Source: Pegoplata infirma
Taxonomy: Eukaryota > Arthropoda > Insecta > Diptera > Anthomyiidae
DNA: 64,000 nt
Assembly: GCA_963921195.1 (NCBI GenBank)
Contig: OY992540.1
Location: 176,857,896-176,921,895, forward strand
Direction of reading: 5' to 3'
The notes beneath the pieces are model-generated. The model was not told where the DNA came from. It searched no databases and worked only from the letters and a program-made list of their open reading frames with translations. The position numbers were made by a program, and so were the translations under genes. Below, in pieces: positions 32,412 through 44,700 of the stretch (its first letter is position 1; every line of letters begins with the position of its first letter).

Positions 32412-34306
32412 TTAAACAATATTAGTAAAAATTTCTTCCAAATAGCTTTGATTTTCATTTTGCAGTAGTTGTTTAGCTTCTTCATCTAACTCTAATGAGA
32501 TTGATTTCCATTTTTGTCGAATACTGGACATATATGGGTCTGATGTGCACAACAAAATATTAATAAGATCTTCATTAGTACAATATCTGGAAATTTTTCT
32601 TGTATTGTGCTCGCGAAAGAATCTGTAGTCTTCGTTCCTTTTTTCTTGCGCTTCTTCTGAGAGATCTCCAATTGGAAGCATATTGTGCTGAATTATTTGT
32701 TCCCCATGGAACAAAATTTTGTGAACTGTGGTTGGCATATGTCTCCAAGAATATTTTTGGTTATAAAGGGTTGCTGTCTCATTAGCATACTGACCAATTT
32801 TTTTTTTTTGCATCTATCTTTTTGCTACATGCTATAACTTCTAATATGATTTGGAATCGTCGTATTAAATCATAATCTACTCCAGTTATAGAAGCTGCAG
32901 TTTCTGGATCGGAAAAAAATCTCCTTGCTGTGTTTCCATCATTAGAATTTCCTTCTTTGGCTGGTCAATTATAAGGCCTATCTCACGGTATTTTTCTTGA
33001 ATATCTTTTTTTTTTGATTTCTTTTTTCCAAATTTTCTTTGTTGTTTCTCACTGTTTTGCCTAACGGGCCAAATTCTAAATCGTATCCCAATTTAAGAAT
33101 ATGCTCCATAAAACGAATTCTAGCATGAAGAGGTGACATTCCAAATTCATATGCTTCATTAAAACTATCGTCTTGTGTTGGTGGTTGGCTAAATTGACTT
33201 GATGTTTTTTGGCATATGGTGCAGCTTGACGAATACTTTGTTTCGGTTAAAGCTTGTGCAACTTTTCCATCGATCATTGTAAGTGACATTTTAAAGTTAA
33301 CTTCGATGCATTGGTCATTAAATTCAAATATCACTGGTTGAAGTTCTTTAATTTCATCTCTTATTTTGCCAACTTCTTCAGTTATGACATCTTTAGTTTC
33401 TTTTTTGTAAGCAAACTTTATTGGTCTACAAAATTTTGTTGACGAGGGAATTTGTTTCTTGCCAGAGGACCCATCACATCCCCATTTAGAAATTAAAGTC
33501 ATGCTGCAATTTTTAAACTTCTTTAAACAGTCAGCATCAAATGTCTTTAATAATCGTTCTGCAGTGTGTTCAAGAAGATCCTGCAATTTTATTTCTGCTG
33601 AACTTGAAGTTACACTAATAGCAGTTGGTGAAGGTAAGCAATCTTTTTTGGCAGAAACTATATCTCGATATGATGGAAAAATTCCACAATTTTTTTCATT
33701 GGTTCGCTTCCGCAATTCTGTATATTGGTTTTTAGTCATTTTCAAATCCAAAAATAGTGCAAATGCTTCTTCTGGAGTAAATTTATTTTCTTCAGTTGGT
33801 GTCGGCATACTTTCTAAAATCCTTTTTGTGCGTCTGGGGCTTGCTTCCACTATTTTTTCAATGATAGCAATTTTACTCTTACTCTTTTTAGTTTTCGATG
33901 GTTGAATTTGATGCAGAAATGAATCCTTTATGATGCTACAAGAAACTTCTTCATTGATATGTTTAAGCTTGCGTCTTCGTGATCTTTCACTACAATTATC
34001 AATTGGCTTTGCTGGTCGACCACCTTTTCCAGTTTCCGTGGTAGTTACTGATGGCTTTTTAAAAATAAGTTTATTTCTTAGCCATTCTTGGTTGCGTGAG
34101 TAAAACAATTTCTTGTTTCTGGAACATTGATTGTACCGTTTTCTTAAAGTATTTAAAAAGTTTTTTATTTTTAAGTTATGAATTTTAATTTCTTGTTTGT
34201 CGCATATTTTGAAGAATGGATTATTCATTATATGTAAAATAATGTCGTTTTCATCTTTCCGTTCAAAATATATATCAGATTGAACACTATAACTGAATTT
34301 TTCCAT
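32412..34306 (-). pseudogene. Transib (RAG1-like) transposase, two frameshifts
   Basis: A DDE transposase of the Transib superfamily, relatives of the RAG1 recombinase core. The first frame starts at 34306 and runs 442 codons to about 32978. It has a basic N-terminus, then KWGCDGSSGKKQ (first catalytic Asp, about residue 276), SSTKFCRPIKFAYKKET, LTMIDGKVAQALTETK (second Asp, about 346), a CTIC zinc-binding pair, and SPLHARIRFMEH. Reading shifts at an A-run near 33006-33015 into a frame with NDGNTARRFF, a Transib hallmark, and again at an A-run near 32803-32812 into the last frame (32813-32412): YSWRHMPTTVHKILFHGEQI and LPIGDLSEEAQEKRNEDYRF, which probably carries the catalytic Glu. Both breaks are in homopolymers, so they are either decay or base-calling errors. 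I could not find terminal repeats. Confidence 0.85.
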
Positions 34307-34398
34307 TGTTTAAACAATAATGAAGAAAAAAATGAATGCATGGATTAATATACTATTGCTCGAAGTTTCAACATGATCTTTTTTACCTCTTTGAAACA

Positions 34399-34722
34399 TA
34401 ATATAACAGGTACTTGGTTTTACCAGTTATTTCCATTGGTTTTAAATTTATTTGTAATTTTCAGGTATTTAAGTTGTGTAATATTAGATGGCAATAAAAT
34501 CTTTTTTACCTTTTCCAAATGAATTGCTAGATACCACATAATTTGAGAGTTAACAGGTACTGGTAATAATATAACAGGTACTTGGTTTTACCAGTTATTT
34601 CCATTGGTTTTAAATTTATTTGCAATTTTCAGGTATATAAGTTATGTAATATTAGATGGCAATAAAATCATTTTTTACCTTTTTCAAATGAATTGCCAGA
34701 TACCACATAATTTGAGAGTTCT
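34399..34722 (+). repeat. Two direct copies of a 155-bp unit
   Basis: ATATAACAGGTACTTGGTTT through ACCACATAATTTGAGAGTT occurs at about 34400-34552 and again at about 34567-34721 with roughly eight differences, joined by AACAGGTACTGGTAATA. It lies upstream of the Transib frame, between it and the next element. No known function. Confidence 0.7.
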
Positions 34723-34759
34723 ATTGTCATTTTTGTCAAAATTTTGATACACCCTTCTA

Positions 34760-37700
34760 CACCCAAAAAAATAACTAGTGTTAAACAGTCTAATGTGACT
34801 TAGGTACATTTTTTTTATATTGAGTTCAAGAAATTGCTCAAGTTTTAACTAAATTGTATATGACATTTATTTTGTAAAATAGCATTGTTTACACTATTAA
34901 ATTTAACATACACAAACTTGAATCTTTTACCTAAGTTTTTTTTATAAATATAAATAAATTTAATTCGATAAAGTCGACATATTAATGCCACATTGTAAAC
35001 AACACATTGACAACAAATTGTCTTTAATTTTTTATAAAATATATGTATGTATGAGGAACTAATTTATTTAATTAATTAAAAAGGTAAGCAAAAATAATGA
35101 GTTTATATATTTTATAAACGTATATTAACCAAAATATTAACTTTCAGTTGCAGACGGTGGTGGTTTATCCGAACATTTGCGGCATCCGCCACGCAACTTG
35201 TAAAAATACATTACTTGGCTGTTTAAATTTTAAGGAACGCCATAAAAACATAAAACAATTGGTCTCCGGTTCGCAGTGTTGGTTCAATAGTAGACACAAA
35301 AGCAGATCCAGAAAATGACTTGAGGTTTTTGATTGCAGATTCCGGTTAGTGATAATTCAGCATCTACAGAAAAAATTCTTTAGAAAAATAGTCTCACAAT
35401 ATGGTTCTTTCTATAGAACAATTATCTCAGAATATGAAAATAGTTCTAAAGAAAAATTGTCTTAGAATCTATGATTTTTTCTATTGAAAAATTGTATCAG
35501 AACCTGAGACTTTTTCTGTAGAAAAATTGTCACAGAATCTAAAATTTGTTCTGTAGAAAAATTGTGTCAGAATCTGAGTTTTTTTTCTATAGGAAAATTG
35601 TTTAAGAATTTTCGACTTTTTTTATAGAAAAATTGTCTCAAAATGCAAGACTTTTTCTATAGAAAAAATTTCTCAGAAATAGAGAATTTTTCTATAGAAA
35701 AAAATTCTAAGAATTACAGAATTTTTTCAATAGTAAATTTCTGAAAGACAATTTTTCTTTAGAAAATTTTTTGAAAGACAATTTTTTTTATAAAAAAATT
35801 TTCAAGCAATATTTCCATAGAAAATATCTTAAAAACAATTTTTGTATAAAAATTTCTCAAGGACAATTTTTCTATAGAAAATTTCTGAAAGACAATTCTT
35901 CTATTGAAAATTTCTTAAAGACAAGTTTTCTATAAAAAATTTTTTAAATACAATTTTTTATAAAAAATTTCTCATACAATTTTTCTATAGAAAATATGTA
36001 TTAAGACAATTTTTCTTTAAAAATTTCTCAAAGTCAATTTTTCCATAGAAAATTTCTTAAAGACAATTTTTCTCTAGAAATGTCTGAAAGACAATTTTTC
36101 TACAGAAAATTTATAAAAGACAATTTTTCTATAGATACTTTCTAAAAAAAAACAAAAAAATATCTAAAGAAAAGTTGTTTTTACGAAATTTTTTACAGAA
36201 TAATTTTCTATAGAAAAACTGTCTTTTCTATAGAAAAATTATCTTTAAGAAATTTTCTTTACAAAAATTGTCTTTGTCTATTAAAAATTGTCTTTCAAAA
36301 ATTTTCTATAGAAAAAAATGCCTTTAAGACATTTTCTATAGAAAAATTGTATTTAAAAAATTTTCTATTTAAAAATGCCTTTAAGACATTTTCTAAAGAA
36401 AAATTGTATTTGAAAAATTTTCTATTTAAAAATTGTCTTTGACAAAGTTTTTATAGAAAAATTGTCTTTAAGAAAATTTTCTATAGAAAAATTGTCTTTC
36501 AGAAATTTTCTATAGAAAAATTGACTTTCAGAAATGTTCTATAGAAAAATTGTCCTTGTGAAATTTTCTATAAAAAATTTTCTATAAACAAATTGTCTTG
36601 GAGAAATTTTTTAAAAAATTTTCTACATAAAAATTTTCTTTTAGAAATTTTCTCTGAAAATTGTCTTTCAGAAATTTTCTATAGGAAATTTTCTTTCAGA
36701 AATTTTCTGTAAAAAAATTGTCTCTCAGAAAAAATTTTTTTTTAGAAATTTTCTATAGAAAACCAGTCTTTTAGAAATTTTATATAGAAAAATTATTTTT
36801 CAGAAATTTTCTGCAGAAAAATTGTCTCTCAGCAATTTTCTATAAAAAATTGTCTTTGAGAAAGTTTCTATAGAATTTTTTTTTTTAAATTTCTATTAAA
36901 AAATTATCTTTGAGAAGTTTTCTATATAAAAATTATATTTGGGAAATTTTCTATAGAAAAATTATCTTTAAAAAATTTTCTATTGAAGAATTGTCTTTGA
37001 GAAATTTTCTGTAGAAAAATTGTCCTTGGGAATTGTCTTTGAGAATTTTGCTATGGAAAATTATTTTTCAAAAATATTCTCTAGAAAAAATTCTCTCAGA
37101 AATTTTCTATAGAAATATTGTCTAAGAAATTTTCTATAGAATAATTGTCTTTGAGAATTTTTCTATTAAAATTGCCTTTCAGAAGTATTCTATGGAAAAA
37201 TTGTGTTTGAGAAAGTTTCCATAGAAAGATTGTCTTTCAGAAATTTTCTACAGAAAACCTGTCTTTCAGAAATTTTATATAGAAAAACTGTCTTTGAAAA
37301 AGTTTCTGTAGAAAAATTGTCTTTGAGAAATATTTTATAGAAAAATTGTCTTTGAGAAATATTCTATAGAAAAATTGTCTTTCAGATACTTTCTATAAAA
37401 AATTTTCTATAGAAAAATTGTTGTTCAAAAATTTTCTATAGAAAAATTAACTTTCAAATTTTTTTTTAGAAAAATTGTCTTTCAGAAATTTTCTATAGAA
37501 AAATTGTCTTCCAGAAATTTTCTATCGAAAAATTTTCTATAGAAGAATTGTATTTCAGAAAATTTCTACAGAAAAATTGCCTTTCAGAAATTTTCTATGA
37601 AAAATTTTCTTTGTGAAATTTTCTATAGAAAAATTATATTTTTTAATTGGTTTTAAAACATTTTCTATTAAAGAATTGTCTTTGAGGAATTTTCTGTAGA

Positions 37701-38812
37701 ATAATTGTCTTTGGGAAATTTTCTACAGAAAAATTATCTTTAAAAAATTTTCTATTAAAGAATTATCTTTGAGAAATTTTTTAAAGAAAAATTGTCTTTA
37801 AGAAATTTTTTATAGAATTTTTTTTTTTTAAATTGGCTTGAAAAAGTTTTCTATAGAAAAATTGTCGTCAAAAACTTTCTATAGAAAAATTATCTTTCAG
37901 AAATTTTCTATAGAAAAATTGTCAACCAGAAATTTTCTATCAGAAATTTTCTATAGAAAAATTGGCGTTCAGAAAGTTTCTATAGAAAAACTGTCTTTCA
38001 GGAATTTGCTATAGAAGAATTGTCTTTGAGAAAATTTCTATAGAAAATTTTACTTTAAGAAATTTTCTATAGGAGTATTTTCTTTCAGAAATTTTCTGTA
38101 GAAAAATTATTTCTCAGAAATTTTCTATAAAAAAATTGTCTTTGGAAATTTTCTATAGACAAATTGTCTATTAAAAATTTTCTATAGAAGAATTGTCTTT
38201 GAGAAATATTTTAAAAAAATTGTCTGTTAAAAATTTTCTATAGTAAATCTGTCTTTTAGAAATTTTTTATAGAAAAATAGTCTTTCAGAAATTTTCTATA
38301 GAAGAATTGTCTTTCAGAAAGTTTCCATAGAAAAATTGTCTGTCAGGAATTTTCTAAAGAAGAATTGTCTTTTTATTTCTATAGAAAAATTGTCTTTGAG
38401 AAAGTTTCTATAGAAAAAATTAGTTGTCACTGATCATGCTAAGTATGTATTTTAAGCTTGTTAGTATTTATATTTTATTATAAAATTGTCCTTTATATTA
38501 AAAAAAATATTAAAAATAAATGTAATTAAAATTTATAATATTGAGCATTTTGTATGGAAGGGGATATATAAAACTATTAAATCAACCTAAAAAAAATACG
38601 TTATTTGACCAATCAAACTGTACCATTTATTTAAATATAGTGGCTAAATAAACAAAATTAAATTTGAAATAATGCTTAAATGCATTTTGTAAGTTTACCT
38701 AAGTTGATTCGGGTAATATGCAAAGAAACTTTTCAAGTTGGATTCCTGCGAAAAATCTTAGGTAAATTATACCCTAAAATTAAATAATTTCACAATTGTT
38801 TTTTTTTGGGTG
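34760..38812. mobile_element. TA-flanked element with CACCCAAAAAAA termini, filled with satellite
   Basis: The left end CACCCAAAAAAATAACTAGT is preceded by TA (34758-34759) and the right end TTTTTTTTTGGGTG is followed by TA (38813-38814). ACTTAGGTA / TACCTAAGT motifs occur near both ends. About 600 bp on the left and 380 bp on the right are unique; the middle 3 kb is the same satellite as at 10496-16450. The left part holds an exon-like block (about 35147-35345) between TTTCAG and CCG/GTTAGT. No transposase. The terminal signature matches the 743-bp MITE at 50658-51400. Confidence 0.75.
35372..38425. repeat. Satellite array inside the TA-flanked element, with orientation switch
   Basis: Degenerate units around TTTTCTATAGAAAAATTGTC. 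From 35372 to about 35730 the spacing is longer (TCAGAATCTGAGACTTTTTC type units). From about 35730 to 36135 the units run inverted (TTTCTGAAAGACAATTTTTC). From about 36170 to 38425 they run forward again, as in the main array at 10496. The unit and many variants are shared with the first array. Confidence 0.88.
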
Positions 38813-39486
38813 TATGTGGACTAGGTCCAAATATGGGCCAACTTCTCCTAATTTCAACAGAATTATTTTTTGGGTCAATAAGAATCTTGTACAAAATTTC
38901 ATCAAAATATATGCATAATAGCCACTTTCACATACAAATAACTTCTCAAAAAATATGACGTGCATTTGTACCGAATATCTTACCTTGGGTCAGAAAAATT
39001 GCTGTAGCTCAAAAAGTGCAGTCCCGATGCATGGACATGTATATATAGGAATGTAGGGGAGAGTTAGGACTACAAAATAGTAAATTTGTGTTTTGACTCA
39101 GTTTGACTCACAGGAGTTGTGCTCTATGAAGTAAGAAATTTCCGAGAAATTTTACCTTTTTTAAAAAAAATATTTAAATTGTTCTGAAAATAGTAGAGCT
39201 TCAATTTTTTTACCAGTAATAGGAAATAAGTTAAGTTACAACACAAAATTTATTTCGTCCAAAACAAAAAAGTTATGATCATTTAAACTTTAAAAATTAA
39301 CTAAAAATATCATAAATTTACTAAATTCTGAAAAAGCCCATTTTGGACCACCCTGTTCTCAGTGAAATAGTTGAAATAGAGTTCTAATTTTTTGGCTCCC
39401 GAGGTCTACTACTGTCTACTTTCATATGAGTCTAATAACTTTAAAATCGGAGAACAAAAACCAAAAGGAGTTTTGGCCGCTATCTC
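38813..39486. other. Unclassified repeat-like sequence, no gene
   Basis: No frame or RNA gene is recognised. Phrases such as GGTCCAAATATGGGCCAACT and AAGTGCAGTCCCGATGCATG look like non-satellite, possibly old transposon sequence. The CR1-like fragment begins at about 39487. Confidence 0.4.
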
Positions 39487-40228
39487 AAAATATTGACCAC
39501 AGTGCGGCGTGCCACTCTCAAAAGTGAGAGTGGGTCTTCCGCTTCTACGGGGATTCGAAAGGTTCTTAATCGGCGACCAAAGACGCTTAGAACCTTTATC
39601 CGACTCTTCAAGGTGCCGTAACCACAGGTCTTTGCAGTGAGCAGAGACTAGAGCCTCAATCTCGGAGCTCAGTTGCCTTAAACGAGGATCCGCTGTCGGC
39701 ATGCCAGGTGGTGAAGGCCACAAGGTCAGGGCTGACTATCGAAAGATCTGGTGAGCTGCGACAGTTTGCGGTGATGGTAGTAGGGTGTCTCTCGTTGACA
39801 ACACAGTAATTTGTATTGTCAATTTCATCAGCAAAGAGATTACCCCTCGCATCATTTTCCAGCTCAGAATGCCAGCTATCATGGTGAGCGTTTAGGTCAC
39901 CGAGTATGACTCTATTATCGCCTTCCATTAAAAATTCAATGGAAGGACGATATCCCGAAAGGCAGGCCGCTGTTGGAGGGATGTAGACGTTCACAATTTC
40001 GATCTCATCCTCTCCTGATCGAACGGCTATCCCTTGGAGTTCCAGGTGATCGTCGTTCGATGTGATGGACAGCGGTCGGAAGTTAACAGAGTCATGAACA
40101 AGAAAAGCAAGGCCTCCGCCCTTATCCCTTTCGCGGTCCTGCCTTATGATACTATAGCTGGACGAGCAGGAGATTGGATTCCTGCTCGTCAGCTAAGTTT
40201 CTTGGAGGGCCGCGATCAGGATGCGTCT
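39487..40228 (-). pseudogene. CR1-like non-LTR element, copy A, 3' part (endonuclease fragment)
   Basis: Minus-strand continuation of the copy whose 5' part is at 52754-53216; a later R1/LOA-like insertion separates them. It encodes most of the APE-type endonuclease: VNVYIPPTAA, VILGDLNAHHDSWHSE, SSPDLSIVSPDLVAF. Relative to the intact copy (53217-56912), about 330 bp covering the end of the endonuclease is deleted near 39695, so the frame jumps to DPRLRQLSSEIEALVSAHCK. The fragment stops at about 39487 (LTFESGTP), before any RT. Confidence 0.85.
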
Positions 40229-40241
40229 CTTGTCCATGAAA

Positions 40242-41076
40242 AAAAAGCCACCTTGGTGGTCAAATGAGTTGCATACGAGCAGAGATTCCTGCAGAAAGCT
40301 CTTTAATAAGGCTAAATTTTCAAGAGCGGACGAGGACTGGTCTGCATACAGGCTGCAACTTAAGAGTTATAAAAAGATGATCAGAAATGCAAAATGTGAT
40401 TCTTGGAAAAACTTCTGTGGAAACATGAAGACGTTTCTGAGGCATCTAGGCTGCGCAAGGTTCTGGCTTCTTCTCCTTGCACCCTAGGATACCTGAAAGA
40501 TCCTAATGGGGTGTGGTCTTCCTCCAGTGGAGATTCGCTGGATCTCCTTTTAAACACGTATTTTCCGGGCAATTCCATGACGCCGTTTCAAGCTTTGGAA
40601 CGTTCTGACGCCCAAGCATCTGAAATTGCTTCGGAAATAATAAATATGCCAACATTAATCTGGGCGATAAAAAGCTTCAGGCCCTATAAATCCCCGGGAC
40701 CTGATGGTATAATCCCGGCTGAGTTGCAGCAAGTGTTGGACTATATAGCCCCGTTGCTGTATAATCTATACACAGCATGCATCAACTGGTCGTATATTCC
40801 TTTAAAATGGAGGGATACCAGAGTCGTATTTATCCCGAAGGCTGGGAAAAGTTCCCACACAGCTCCGAAGGATTTCAGACCAATTAGTCTGTCTTCTTTT
40901 TTGTTAAAGACAATGGAACGAATGATAGACTCATATTTGCGTAGAGTGATTGACCCGAGGTTGCTTTCGATAAAGCAACATGCATACAGCAAGGGACGAT
41001 CAACGGAAACAGCTCTTCATGAGCTCGTTGGTACCATCGAGAGATCGCTTTCGGTAAAGGAGTACACTATGGTCGC
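40242..41076 (+). pseudogene. R1/LOA-like non-LTR element, ORF2 part 1 (linker and RT N-terminus)
   Basis: The element starts directly after the target repeat CTTGTCCATGAAA (40229-40241) with KPPWWSNEL, so it is 5'-truncated downstream of the endonuclease. A frameshift near 40425 moves the reading to the frame that continues WKHEDVSEASRLRKVLASSP and reaches RT blocks: SPGPDGIIPAELQQ, KWRDTRVVFIPKAGK, DFRPISLSSFLLKTMERMID and GRSTETALHELV. The frame is cut at 41076 by the BEL/Pao insertion and resumes at 50092. Confidence 0.85.
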
Positions 41077-41678
41077 TGTATTTTCTCATACGGAGAAATT
41101 AAAACAATTCGCTTTAAGGTTTGTAAAGAACTAACTTTTATTTACAATTTTACATCTACTTATAGCCTAATTTCTTAAATTAAACAAACTTCTAATTATG
41201 TTACATTATTTCCCACACACACACACTGCGTGTGGGAAAGCATTATTAATGTGAAGATCTTCAACCCTTGTCGATCAACCTTTTCTAATATTACGTATGC
41301 TACACGATAGGACGTATAGCAATAAAACTATTTTTACATGTTACATGTAGAGACATGTAACAATAAAACTGTATTTAACATTGACATAATACATTGTGCG
41401 TATCATACTCTGAGAACAATGAAGAGATCAAATACCTAAATGCATTTGTCCACATGCCCAATGCATTGTTTGGAACGGATAAAATCGAACACATAAAATG
41501 TGTCACATAAAACGCACAATTTATTACCTCAGACATTAACGATTTCAATACAATCGAACACATAAAATGTGTCACATAAAACGTACAATTTATTACCTTA
41601 GACATTAAGGATTTTAATTCATTAAACACTCTAATCATAGAATATACTTATCTAAACCTAATGGTTCAAGACTGAACA
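41077..41678 (-). repeat. BEL/Pao element 3' LTR (602 bp)
   Basis: Direct repeat of 49485-50086. Read on the element's minus strand it starts TGTTCAGTCTTGAACC and ends GAGAAAATACA. By eye only two bases differ between the two LTRs (near 41232 and 41420), so the insertion is young. Each LTR has an internal duplication of about 68 bp (ACACATAAAATGTGTCACAT). The 5-bp target repeat GTCGC lies outside at 41072-41076. Confidence 0.95.
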
Positions 41679-41738
41679 TTCTGCCGGCCTTGAAAGATTA
41701 TAATCTTTTAACAAACAATTTAGTTAAGTTAATCTACC

Positions 41739-44700
41739 CTACATTAATCGAGGTAACGCAAGTGTAGCTGGCAAATATCTGGCTGACATGTAGCATATTT
41801 TTCTTAGAACCCAAATCAAGGTGATGATGATGATGATTATGATGATTATTGTTGACATGCTGATACCATAGTGAGTAAGATGATGTACGTCCAGTTGGGT
41901 AGGAAACCCCAAGATATTAAATGGTTTAGGAATATCTGGTATTTTATACATTTCTATATCAGCATTAAGCTGAAGATGTGTTAAATTGGGCATAAACGTT
42001 GATAGATTAAAATTTGGAAATACGTAATTAACCTCAGTATTGTAGGAGTCATATGCCCATAGGTTAACTTCCGCTGATTCAAGATAACAATCAGGTTGCA
42101 TTTGAAATATTCCAGAGCCATGCAGAACAACATTGCGTTTTTTACCATCGCATCTGATGTCGGCAAATGTTTTTTCATGTAACGAAAAAATCCACGTATT
42201 TACGGAGTGTGTTTGTCTCCAGAAACTGTGAAATCTTTTAATAGCTATTTCACAATCTTCTGGGATATTTCTTGTTTGCAAAAACAAATTTATTTCACAA
42301 TTAGATGTTCCTCTTGTGTTGTAGAGTGGATGAATCTGATGACATATATGGATTTCTTTCATCTTTTGACATCGATTAAAGTTATCATCGTCTAAGCTAT
42401 AGTAAACCGTCTTTCTTTCATCCATCAAGAAGTATTTGCTGCTGGGCTGAAGTTGTACTGAAAATCCGTCATGGATCGTTGGATATGAATAAATTTCATA
42501 GGCTCGAAATAATTCTTTGTTGATGAGCGGAATACGAATGTTGAATATGATGAACTCGTCGGTTGTTCCTGCAGAAATCTGTGCTATCTTTGCAAGTTCC
42601 ACAGGATTTTCACTTGGCAGTATTAGTTGTGATTTTAGACTTGATGTGATTGTTTTTATTTGTTCCTTAAACTGTTTGACAGGAAGTATTGATGTAAGAA
42701 GATTATTTTTTGTGCTGAATAACGCTCCAATTATACCATTCTGGATTTCTTCAAATGATTCCAATGAAGCCAGCATATTTGTTACTGATGCAAGCAATGC
42801 CTCTGTGTCTATTAAATCGTTAACCGCCTTCTCCAACGCAAGCATCGAGTTGCTTATTGTCTTCATATTTTTGAAAACCGATTTGCTTTGTTCCTTTATT
42901 ATGTCCAACGTCATATCTTGGAGTGACGATTGGTTTTGCATAATATTTAATAAATAGTCTTCTTTTCGCTCGTTCGTTTTAATTCGATTCGACAAGATTT
43001 CTGCATGCTCTTCATCCATTAACCCAAATAAAGAGTGAAGAATACCTCCCATAAAGGGAAGCGCGGATCTTTTAATTCTTTTTGTTGAGGTTGCAGACAA
43101 TATTATATCATGTCTACTTGACACCCGTTTATATACCTCGTCAATACTTTGTACGGCAAATGACGTGTAAATCTGTTGCTTTTTAGACTTTACTCTTACC
43201 AATGAGTTCATGGCTTCATCTAGGCTTGCTTTAGCTGCTGCATACTCCGTTATGTTGATATGCACCACCACGCTCCACGATGTTTTAGTAAGCCCTACAG
43301 TCGCAACCTCTTCGAAGAATATCCCTGCCTTATTATAAAAGTAATTTATACTAAACTGAGACCTAACCGGACTTAAAATAGTTAAAAGAGATAATATTGT
43401 AATTAACATATTTTTGTTTTTTAATCTTTTACCACCTTTATTGTGGTTTGTATTTGTTTTATTAAAATTATTATTATTTTGTATCAAAGACGGATTGTCC
43501 ATTCTTTTATTTTTTAAAGTTGGATTATCCATACTTTTAATTTTTGTAGACATTTCATTGGATGAGATATCAACCATATCATCTTCATCTTTTTGGGTGG
43601 GAAAAGGACAAACATTGTGGATTGATCTTTTAGTTTCCCCATTGCTTGTCCTTACGTCCACCATTCTACATAATCCATCCGAACCCATTATGGTTCGGAT
43701 GACCCTCCCCCGCCTCCAGCTCATGGGAGGAGTGTTGTCGTCTTTTAGTAACACTAGACTTCCTGGTTCTATGTTTGAATGTGGTTTATTCCACTTGTGT
43801 CTTTTTTGAAGTTCGGAGAGATATTCTACATACCAACGTTTCCAAAATTCCTCAATATTAAATTGCACAGCTTTCCAGTGATCGCGTAATCCCTGGTAGC
43901 ACTTGTTGCTTGAGGCGTCAATAAATGTCGTCAGTGATTCTCCTATCAGTAAATGTCCCGGAGTCAAAACTTGAAAATCATTTGGGTCATCGGAGAGTGG
44001 TGTCAACGGACGTGAATTAAGAACAGCTTCTATCTGAGTCATTAACGTGTATAATTCTTCAAATGTCATAATGCCCTCAGTCACTTTATAAAAATGTTTT
44101 TTCACGGACTTCACACATGCTTCCCATAATCCCCCCACATGTGGTGATCTGGCTGGTATGTTAAGCCATTCAATATTTCGCAGAGTACAGAACTCATCAA
44201 GATTCGCCTTATGTTGCTCGCTGGCAAACATATGAAAAATTTCATTAAGGCTATTTGCGGCTCCAATGAAGTTTGTGCCATTATCTGAATACACTTTTAA
44301 TGGGCATCCTCTTCTTGCCACAAATCTTTTAAATGCTCCTATAAATGCTGCTGAAGTTAAGTCTGATACTACCTCAAGGTGTGCAGCTTTAGTAGCAAAA
44401 CAAACAAAAACACAGACATACGATTTATCTGTTTTCTTTCCCCTTATTTTGTAATGAATTGTAATTGGCCCGAGGAAATCAATGCCTACATTTAGAAAAG
44501 GTCTAGTTCTTAAGACCCTGTCTTCTGGTAAATTTCCCATCAGCTGATGTAAATGCGTGGGTTTTACCTTGAAACACCTATAGCATCTATTAACTATCTT
44601 CTTTACTAATTGACGACCACGTAGTGGCCAAAACTGTTGCCTCACGATAGCCAATAACCCCTGTGGTCCTATATGTAAATGCTGTACATGGATATATTCT

